Shown piece after piece: positions 20,206-27,570 of a DNA stretch of 27,570 nt; within the stretch, counting starts at the first letter, position 1; each line of letters starts with the position of its first letter. The stretch lies in assembly GCA_001969505.1 (NCBI GenBank), contig LSSK01000993.1:1-27570 (forward strand). Direction: 5' to 3'. A program made the position numbers and the translations under genes. The notes under the pieces are model-generated. The model saw nothing but the letters and a program-made list of their open reading frames with translations, was not told the DNA's origin and ran no database searches. The DNA comes from Zancudomyces culisetae (Eukaryota > Kickxellomycota > Harpellomycetes > Harpellales > Legeriomycetaceae).

Positions 20206-22181
20206 TTTGCCTTTTATCTACATACTATTAAAACACTGTTGTTTGGAGCGAATTTCTTTTGTAGGTTGTTCTAATTATGGGTTTCAAATTAATTCAATCT
20301 CAGAATAGACCAATAAAATAGGACCGAGTTCGTTTTCCTTGGCTGGTTTAATAACTGTTTAATTGGTAGTTGTGAGTATTTTTAAGGAGAAATCACCTGA
20401 AATTAGCGGCAGAGCAGCCAATGGTTGTACTGAGCCTGCACCTTTTATTCACTTCATTTTCAAATTCTATCTGAAAAAAATTAACCCTGAACGTAGTGAC
20501 GGAGTGCACAAAAGTTGAGGTGTGATGGATTTAGACAAGTATTGAATACTTAGGGGGATATTTCGTACATTTCTTCGTTTCATATAAGGTATCACGAATA
20601 AAAGGAAGCGATAGTTATCAGGTTGTTGTGATTTGTGCCAGTTGCTAGCTGGTAATAACATTGACTTTTGTCTCTTGAGGTATTATAATAGGTTGTGTAT
20701 TTGATACGCACCAATACAAGCCCAACATATATAGCTATTTGACAAAATGAAAATAAATCTGTTATATATACTAGTGCTTGGTGTATTAAAAGGTGAATAT
20801 TAGGATAGGAAAATTCAGTATCTGTAACATTTGTGCTTTAAACCATGAATCCGGGGCTTTATCGCTAAATCCATCTTAAGAGAACCCAGCTCGGTATGAA
20901 ACTGGTGTTTGTGGTCATATATGATCGCCCTACACTCTATTTCAACAATAAAATGTAGAGACATGTGCCTGCATCGATTTTCATTGTATTTTAAACAAGT
21001 CCCCTTAATAAGGTATGTTTTAGAGATTGCTCGGAACTTCCTTTTGGCAATTACTTCAAGGGTAAACGTGGAGTATTTACAATAGAAATGAACAATATTA
21101 AAAATGGCAGCTAATAAAAATGTGAACGCTTAAGAGGTAGTAATAGTTACATGCTTAGTATACTACACACCTTTTGGGCGAAAAAAAAATACGCACAGTT
21201 TCACTGTGTATAACAACCATGGACTTGCACAGATGTGATTTTTGGTGTTGGGCATGTGTGTGTTTGATGAAAAATTAAAGCGAAAAACAGGAAACATCAC
21301 AACAACTGTATAGTGGTAGTATCCTATGGACACAATACATCTGTTTTTGTTTTTGTTTTTTTGCTTTCTGTTTATGACTAAAAAGTGAACTTTTCTCTGG
21401 GCGCTTTAGATAATTTTTTTTTGTAGTAGAGCTAGCCAAAAACGCTTAAAACAATTGATCACCAAACTTTAATTCACCCCATCTTTAGAGGAAAAGCTGA
21501 TGGGATTTAAGCAAATAGCATTCTTTTAGATTGTTATTGTTACTAGCATTTCAAAAATATTTGGTAATTCAAAACAAAAATATCAAACCAAACCAAATCA
21601 AATACTCTGATAACATAAAGTGTAAACTAACAAGCAAATTAGACTGCAAGTTAAAGAAAGATCATCTTTAGAAAAAAAATTTTCAGTGCTTTAAGCTCAT
21701 TCTTCTAGCAGGTTTTTAGTATAGTTTTGGGCAAAAGCTGAATATAACAACGAGGAAGGGGGTTAACCCAGAAAAAAAAACCAATAATAAAAATGGGAAG
21801 AAAAAGGTAAATCTTAAATTGGATGTTATGAAAAGAAAAACAAGGAGCGGTAAAAGGAATAACCGGAGGTTTGAGAAGAGCCACAATTGTATGGGCATAA
21901 ATATTTCCGCTCATGAAAATTTGTTATTCACATTCCAACCCTTGGTTTTTTTTATGCACCACTCATCAATGGTGCCAACTTTTTTAATCTAAATATAAGC
22001 GGATGTTTTCAACATTCAGCAATTTTTTTAATAAATAAAATAACTAAAGTACACAACAGAACCAACACTGTTGTTGAAACATTACGAATATATTTATTTG
22101 AAGATCGGTTTAGGGCTTCCAGTCAACACCAAATATCAAAGACAAAGGTAAACAGTGGTACAAAAGATACTAATAACAAAG
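20206..22181. other. About 2 kb intergenic; possible small secreted-protein exons
   Basis: A divergent promoter region between the BSD gene and HMG-CoA synthase. Around 20747 on the plus strand, an ATG opens a signal-peptide-like stretch (MKINLLYILVLGVLK), and exon-like pieces follow (CNICALNHESGALSLNP near 20820; KLVFVVIYDRPTLYFNNK near 20900; MCLHRFSLYFKQVPLI ending at AG|GTATGT, 21013). I could not join them in phase. Other open frames here are not convincing. Confidence 0.3.
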
Positions 22182-24118
22182 ATGACGATCGCTCAAAGAC
22201 CACAAAACGTTGGAATTATCTCTATGGACGTTTACTTTCCAAGAAAGGTAAGACTTTTTTTATGTTTTTGAGTCCGTTTCGTTTTTTCGAGTGTTTCTAT
22301 TTTGCTATATGGTCAATCCTAAAATGAGGGGAGCCTGGTGGGTTTTATGAAAAAATAAAGCCCCGGATTTGTGGAAAATATGACTTTTTATTTGACTGAG
22401 AAAATATCGGGGGAGGATATTTCTCTATAAATACTATAAAATATATACGTGAGGGTATCTGATTAAATGATGAGGTGTATCAGTAAATATTTGAAAAAAT
22501 ATAGTACACTTAACCTTAAAGTCTCAACTAGATAAATATTTTTTAATAAAATAAAATAGTACGTCGATCAAGTTGAACTAGGTAAGTAAAGTTTATGTGG
22601 TGGTTTTTATAGACATTGTGTGTTGTTTTCTGTATCTTCTAAGATAGTAATAGTATAATGTATATTTTTATCCCATAAACAGAAAAACACGATGGTGCAT
22701 CCACAGGAAAATATACAATTGGCTTGGGACAAGAAAAAATGTCCTTTTGTGATGACCGTGAAGGTATTGTATTTTTTTTTAATTTTTGATTTCTTTTAAG
22801 TATATGTATGTAGATTGTTACATACCAACTAACGAGTGTTGGAGATTGTTTTTTTTTTTTTGCTATTTATGTCAAAAGATATAATCAGAAAAGTTACACA
22901 TGATCTAAAAAAAAGTAAATAAATGATATAGATATATCATCCATGTGTCTGACTGTTGTTGACAAATTCATGAAAAAAAACAACATGTCATACAAGGATA
23001 TTGGAAGGTTGGAAGTTGGAACAGAAACATTGGTTGACAAATCCAAATCCACAAAGACTGTGCTAATGAAGTTGTTTGAAGAATCAGGAAACTTTTCAGT
23101 TGAAGGCATTGACACAACAAACGCATGTTACGGAGGAACTTCGGCATTGTTCAATGCATGCCAGTGGGTTGATTCATCGGCATGGGATGGTAGACTCGCT
23201 CTAGTTGTCGCTGGTGATATTGCAGTGTATGCATCAGGAAATGCCCGCCCATCTGGAGGAGCTGGAGTAGTTTGTATGTTGGTTGGTCCAAACGCACCAT
23301 TGGCATTCGAATTCCCACTGAGAGGAACATATATGAGCCACGTCTATGATTTTTACAAACCAGACTTATCATCTGAATTCCCAACAGTTGATGGACCTTT
23401 ATCCGTTGTTTCTTATATCAAGGCATTTGAAAATGCTTATCTCAGGTATTTAGAAAAGTTGGAGGTTGCTGAAGCAGACAAAAAGGCGTCTGTAGAAAGT
23501 TTTGACTACATTCTATTTCACTCCCCCTATACAAAGCAGGTAGCCAAGGCCTTTGGACGATTGTTATTTGTTGACTTTTTGCGAGACCCAGAGAACCCAC
23601 TCTTTGCATCAGTCAAAGAGCAATTTGCAGGAAGAACTTTGGAGGATACTTACACCGATAAGGTGCTAGAAAAATCATTCATTACTTTGGGCAAAAAATT
23701 GTTTGCACTCAAGACTGAACCCTCACTGTACGCCGCCAAGAACATTGGAAATATGTATACAGCCTCTGTGTTCTTTGGTCTAGCTTCATTGCTTACCAAT
23801 GTCAGCTCAGAGACTCTACAAGGTAAAAGAATTGGTATGTTCTCATACGGATCTGGGTGTGCTGCTTCGTTCTACTCGTTTAGAGTAGTTGGTGACATTT
23901 CCGAAATTGCACAAAAACTCAACCTTGTTTCCTTGATGGAACAAAGAATTGCAGTTTCGCCAAAGGACTTTGAGAGTATTATGGGTGTACGCGAAAATAC
24001 ACACAATTCAGTCGAATATAAACCAGTAGGACCTACCGAGGATTTGTATCCTGGTACTCACTACCTAGAATCGATTGATTCTATGTGGCGCAGATATTAC
24101 TCAGTTACACCTCAATAA
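22182..24118 (+). CDS. ERG13: Hydroxymethylglutaryl-CoA synthase
   Basis: Condenses acetyl-CoA with acetoacetyl-CoA to HMG-CoA, the mevalonate/ergosterol step before HMG-CoA reductase; cytosolic in fungi. Exons: 22182-22247, 22560-22581, 22683-22763, 22932-24118; 1356 nt, 451 residues. The 22-nt exon 2 encodes YVDQVEL and restores the conserved start ([11 protein letters not shown] + YVDQ). Catalytic residues are present: Glu88 in VGTET, Cys122 in TTNACYGGT and His253 in [14 protein letters not shown] and the late [12 protein letters not shown] motif are also typical. No signal or transit peptide is seen. Introns are 312, 101 and 168 nt with donors GTAAGA, GTAAGT and GTATTG. A possible 5' UTR intron (GTAAAC...AACAAAG with TACTAAT) sits just before the ATG. 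The product is slightly shorter than yeast Erg13. Confidence 0.96.
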
Positions 24119-24472
24119 TACATTTCTCCTTAGCTTTTTTTTTTAATAGCACACTAACGTTTTACCATAATTATAATGTTACCAATGTTTAAATAAAAAA
24201 TATATGCAAATCATGGTTTTGTGGCATTGATGAAGATACAAAAAGTAGGGGGAAAGAGAGAAAGGGGTGGGGTGGGGATGGTAGTTAAGATAGATGATGT
24301 ACAAGTAACCAAAAAATAAAAATTAGGTTTTATGTAAAGGTGAGTCAGAATTAACTGTCAGTGTTATTCGTTTTATTGGTTGTGAGATGGTTATGACTGT
24401 GTGCGGTACTAGAACAACGGACAGTCTAGACTCTGAAGCAGTTTGTGGTTCTTTTTCGATTAAATGCTGATG

Positions 24473-24555
24473 AAAGCGGCGGCGGTGATGATAATGATGA
24501 TGATGATGATAATGATGATGATGATGGGAATGGCGGTGGTGGTGGTGATGATGTT
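24473..24555. repeat. GAT/GGT trinucleotide repeat
   Basis: Near-perfect GAT runs flanked by GGC and GGT runs. Confidence 0.85.
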
Positions 24556-24713
24556 TAGGCTCAGATGATGGTAAAAACAAAGTTTGTGTATTGTTAACAG
24601 TGATTAAAGATTTCATCTTTTTACCTTTTGAACTTTAAGCTGGCTTATGACCCATAAAATTTATGGCAAATAAAAACAAAATTCAACCATTCGCTGAAAT
24701 TTAGCAAAAATAC

Positions 24714-24732
24714 AAATAAATAAATAAATAAA
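24714..24732. repeat. (AAAT)n microsatellite
   Basis: Several AAAT units in tandem. Confidence 0.8.
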
Positions 24733-25251
24733 GGTTAGTAGAAACCACTATTGTAAATAAATATCAAAAAAAAAAACAGTGAAAAAACGATTTACATTTT
24801 CAAACAAAAAAGAAAATAAATAAACTGGCCAATGAATACATGAGCGAGGTGAAAAGTGGGGAAGGGTGGATAAATGAGGAGAATGGGAGGGGGGGGGCAG
24901 GTGGAGAGGAGGAGAGGAGGAGAGTAGTTGATGGAAATGATTTCCAATGTTTATGAAAAAAAAACACGTAAGTACGGTCTTTTTATTATTTGTTTATTTA
25001 ATTACTGGTCGATTGGAAATGTGTAGTAGAAAGGGAGATATAAATAAAATTGCATAACAAAACAATTCATGATAAATTCGATTGGCAACGAAAATCATCA
25101 AGCCGATTATTTCTATTACAAGTCAAAGTAAACAAAGAGAAAATAAACAAATCATACCAGAATTAAGTAATGCAAAAAAAAAAGAGAGAAAAGATAGTAG
25201 TGCAAAAGGGTAAAACGTGACCTGAAAATGCATTGTAAAATCACGGCTTTT

Positions 25252-25267
25252 ATTTATTTATTTATTT
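25252..25267. repeat. (TTTA)n microsatellite
   Basis: Four TTTA units, opposite orientation to the AAAT arrays nearby. Confidence 0.75.
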
Positions 25268-25499
25268 ACTTTGAATCTCACGTTGTTTATTAGAGCTTAA
25301 ACGAAAACCACTTTCTGCAAAAAAAAAAAATTAAAAAAAAATTAGTAAATAGATAAAAATACAAAACAAATAGATGCAAAGTATCAGGCACATGAGATCT
25401 GGAAAAAGTTTGCTTGGATACAGTTTTTTCATGTTATTTTCCTTTTTTTTTGAAGAAATTTACATGATATCTTGTTTAGTTTACTCTAAAATAAGTGGA

Positions 25500-25531
25500 A
25501 ATAAAAATAAATAAATAAATAAATAAACAAA
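25500..25531. repeat. (AAAT)n microsatellite
   Basis: About six AAAT units ending in ACAAA. Confidence 0.8.
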
Positions 25532-26162
25532 ATTAATGTTTTTAGTAAAAGTGGAAAGGATTTACGCTACATGTAGAAAAAAAAAAGACCCAAAATTACA
25601 AAATATCTCAATGCTTTTATAACTGAGCAGGCTAATAGAAATAAATCATTAATAATAAGTCTTGTATATTTATAATAATTCATTCTCTTTCTGTAAAAAA
25701 AAAAGACTACAAAGTATATCAACATATATTATTAAAGAACAAAGTGTAGAACATACACATAGTTGTAAATAAGTGTACTAGTAATAGTTGCGAACATATG
25801 GTCAAGGGTGTATCATAACGTATGTAGATAATAGAATAGAACAAATAGAGCAAAAGCTAAAGAACAAAAGTGTAATTTGCTCATAGAACAATAGTGTAAT
25901 TTATTCATAGAAATAAAAACGAAAAGACTCGGAATAGTGTGGAAAACTGAACGAATATATACTTGAGTAATAATACTGAAAAAGTAAACCAGAAACAAGA
26001 TCTCGAGTATAAATACGAAATATATCTACAAACACAGATATAGAGGCAAGCAATAATCAAAAAAAAAACCTAAAATAAAGCATAGAGTGTGTGCGGGGGG
26101 GGAGAGAGTATACATATTAGAACAATCAACAAAAGAGATATAGACACGAGCAAGACGTAAAT

Positions 26163-27528
26163 ATGCAAAAAGCAATTGTGGAAGGTGAAAGGAGACAGTA
26201 TTTAATGATGGACAAGCTGGAGAGTAATACTAAGCCCTTTGAAAATATCAAGAGTGGAAAAGAGCAGAAAAGAACAACGATAGGGATGGAGGGCGGAAAA
26301 GGAGCAATAAATGAGCCAGTAAAAGGAGGGATAGGAGTAGGAACGCGGACAGGAAGTCGGTATCATGCACTGAGTCTAGGGGCGATGGATTTTGAGCAAG
26401 AAAGAGAGATGCAGGAACAACAACGTAGGCGGTCGCAGCAATACAGAGGGAAATATGGGGGAGGAGCGGAGAATAAAGAGCGGGAAGGAATGCTACATCA
26501 GGGAGAAGGCGAAGCAGAAGGAGAAGAAGGAGAAGCGGAAGGGGTGCAGGCATATGCAAAGCTAGAGGGTATGGGATTTAGTTACTATGTGCGAACGTTA
26601 TCGATAGTATTGGGGCGAAACACAGAAGGCGAGAGAGGAGTTGATGTAGATTTAGGCAGCTACAAGACTATTTCACGAAAACACGCGCGGATATTCTACA
26701 ACTTTATGCGACAGACATTTGAGCTACAGGTGTTTGGAAAGAACGGCTGTTTTGTAAATGAAAACTATATAAAGAAGGGAATGTCGGTGCCACTGGGACA
26801 CCGCACAGTCATAATGCTGGGCGAAAAAGTGTTTACGTTTCTGTTGCCAAAGGTGTCGGTGGAGCATCAGGAACGAATGGTGGCAAACGGAGTAGGGCGG
26901 ACAGGATACGGGATAGAAAACGACTATTACTACTCAGGAGCGACAATTACACCAAAGCGACTGAGTCTAGGGCAATCGATAGGACGGTACAGTGCAGGTG
27001 GTGTCGGCGATGAGTATGGGCGTGGCAGTGGCAGTAGCGGAGGTGGAGGTGGAAGGTTTGGAGGAATGATTGAACACAGTCCTCTCAGCAGCGGCAGTCG
27101 CAAACGGGGCAGGGAAGGCGTGGGTGGTGATGGTGATGGTGATGATGATGATGATGTCGATGATGAGGATAGGTTGTATTTAAGCCATAGCGACAGACTT
27201 TACGACGAAAGCAGTAACAGCAATCCGCTTACTTCTACGCCTACTCGCGGAATTGCCACTGGCCGTCGCGACGCCGATGGAAGTCTTGCACTTGGGTCTG
27301 CTGCCACCGATCTTGGTATGATAGTTCCTAAAATTAGCGCTCAGAAAACCAAATACCAAACCGTTCCCCGCCCACCAATTGGCCATAGCCCCAGTGCTCA
27401 ACTCCAGCCATCATACCAACTCCAGCTCCACTCCCAGCCTTCTTCAGCTCTTGAATCCTTCCACATTTTGCCTCTACCTCTACGGAATTCTCCTCATCCT
27501 CATCCTCATCCCCATCCACACCACTACC

Positions 27529-27568
<40 letters not shown>

Positions 27569-27570
27569 CC
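26163..27570 (+). CDS. FHL1: FHA-domain transcription factor, Fhl1/forkhead type (3' truncated by window)
   Basis: An open frame from ATG 26163 to the window end (469 codons, no stop). Residues 1-129 are charged, Gly/Glu/Arg-rich and low complexity. An FHA domain spans about 130-226: AYAKLEG, Gly-Arg at 151-152 in LGRNT, the phosphothreonine-binding SRKH (Ser171, His174), then GKNGCFVNE and a closing FTFLLPK. The stretch VDVDLG...SRKHARIFYNF followed by KKGMSVPL is most like the FHA domain of fungal Fhl1, which with Ifh1 drives ribosomal-protein genes; Fkh1/Fkh2 and FoxK are alternatives. The forkhead DNA-binding domain expected downstream is not inside the window, so Fhl1 is an inference from the FHA domain alone. 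The segment after about residue 275 is disordered, with poly-Gly/Ser, poly-Asp and His-Pro runs and a poly-Gln run at the edge. Confidence 0.78.
27528..27567 (+). repeat. (CAA)n repeat encoding poly-Gln
   Basis: About twelve to thirteen CAA units in frame with the FHL1-like protein, directly before the window edge. Confidence 0.9.

Larger units (their letters stand above)
24119..26162. promoter_or_regulatory. Long low-complexity upstream region of the FHL1-like gene
   Basis: Two kilobases with no secure gene, strongly biased to purines on the plus strand in its second half. It holds TAAA/TTTA microsatellites, many A8-A10 runs, a G-rich purine tract near 24884-24925 and a GAT/GGT repeat near 24473-24555. 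It may contain a long 5' leader and promoter for the gene at 26163 as well as the 3' end of ERG13. A minus-strand frame at 24323-24616 is a poly-His product of the GAT repeat. Confidence 0.4.

Noticed and set aside
24323-24616. 97-codon minus-strand frame rich in His
   Set aside because: The His run is the complement of a GAT microsatellite. The flanking residues show no domain, and length is explained by the stop-poor repeat.
26248-26559. 103-codon minus-strand frame rich in Leu and Pro
   Set aside because: Shadow of the purine-rich FHL1-like coding sequence on the opposite strand.
27180-27519. Minus-strand frames at the right edge
   Set aside because: Overlap the low-complexity part of the FHL1-like frame, which is open to the edge; no independent support.
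1-27570. CRISPR arrays, rRNA genes, intact transposons
   Set aside because: Looked for regular direct repeats with spacers, rRNA-like sequence and transposase or reverse-transcriptase motifs; none seen.

Overview
The window looks like a piece of an AT-rich (roughly one third G+C), intron-bearing fungal nuclear chromosome. The evidence is a eukaryotic tRNA-His, spliced protein genes whose introns start GTAAGT-like and end AG (61-128 nt in most, up to about 310 nt in the HMG-CoA synthase gene), and proteins typical of fungi: an FHA-domain factor resembling Fhl1, a Vps68/TMEM50-family membrane protein and a fungal-type secreted subtilisin. CTG falls at a conserved leucine of HMG-CoA synthase, and TAA, TAG and TGA all end genes, so the standard code fits. 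A half-size ABC transporter most like ABCD4 (lysosomal cobalamin exporter) is unusual for a yeast and may point to a lineage outside the well-studied Dikarya. I cannot name the genus.

Layout. 1-2388: tRNA-His, then about 2 kb of gene-free AT-rich DNA with degenerate tandem repeats. 2389-7280: three minus-strand genes, an ABCD4-like transporter, a putative six-exon gene of unknown function, and a four-exon VPS68-like gene. 8208-9987: two poorly resolved minus-strand exon groups. 10148-11719: a plus-strand subtilisin precursor. 12157-14400: a minus-strand coiled-coil protein of unknown function with small 5' exons. 14400-18248: a sparsely coding stretch with a few exon-like segments, the best at 16984-17287. 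18249-20205: a four-exon minus-strand BSD-domain (SYAP1/Dos2-type) gene. 22182-24118: HMG-CoA synthase (ERG13), four exons including a 22-nt microexon. 24119-26162: a long low-complexity purine-rich upstream region. 26163 to the end: an FHL1-like gene cut by the window edge.

The genes do not form one pathway. Themes are endomembrane/vacuole function (ABCD4-like transporter, Vps68-like protein, secreted or vacuolar subtilisin), sterol precursor synthesis (HMG-CoA synthase) and transcriptional control of ribosome production (Fhl1-like). Because introns are common, many real exons are shorter than 60 codons. I joined exons by hand from splice signals and phase; the joins backed by family similarity (HMGS, VPS68, BSD) are solid, the others are proposals.
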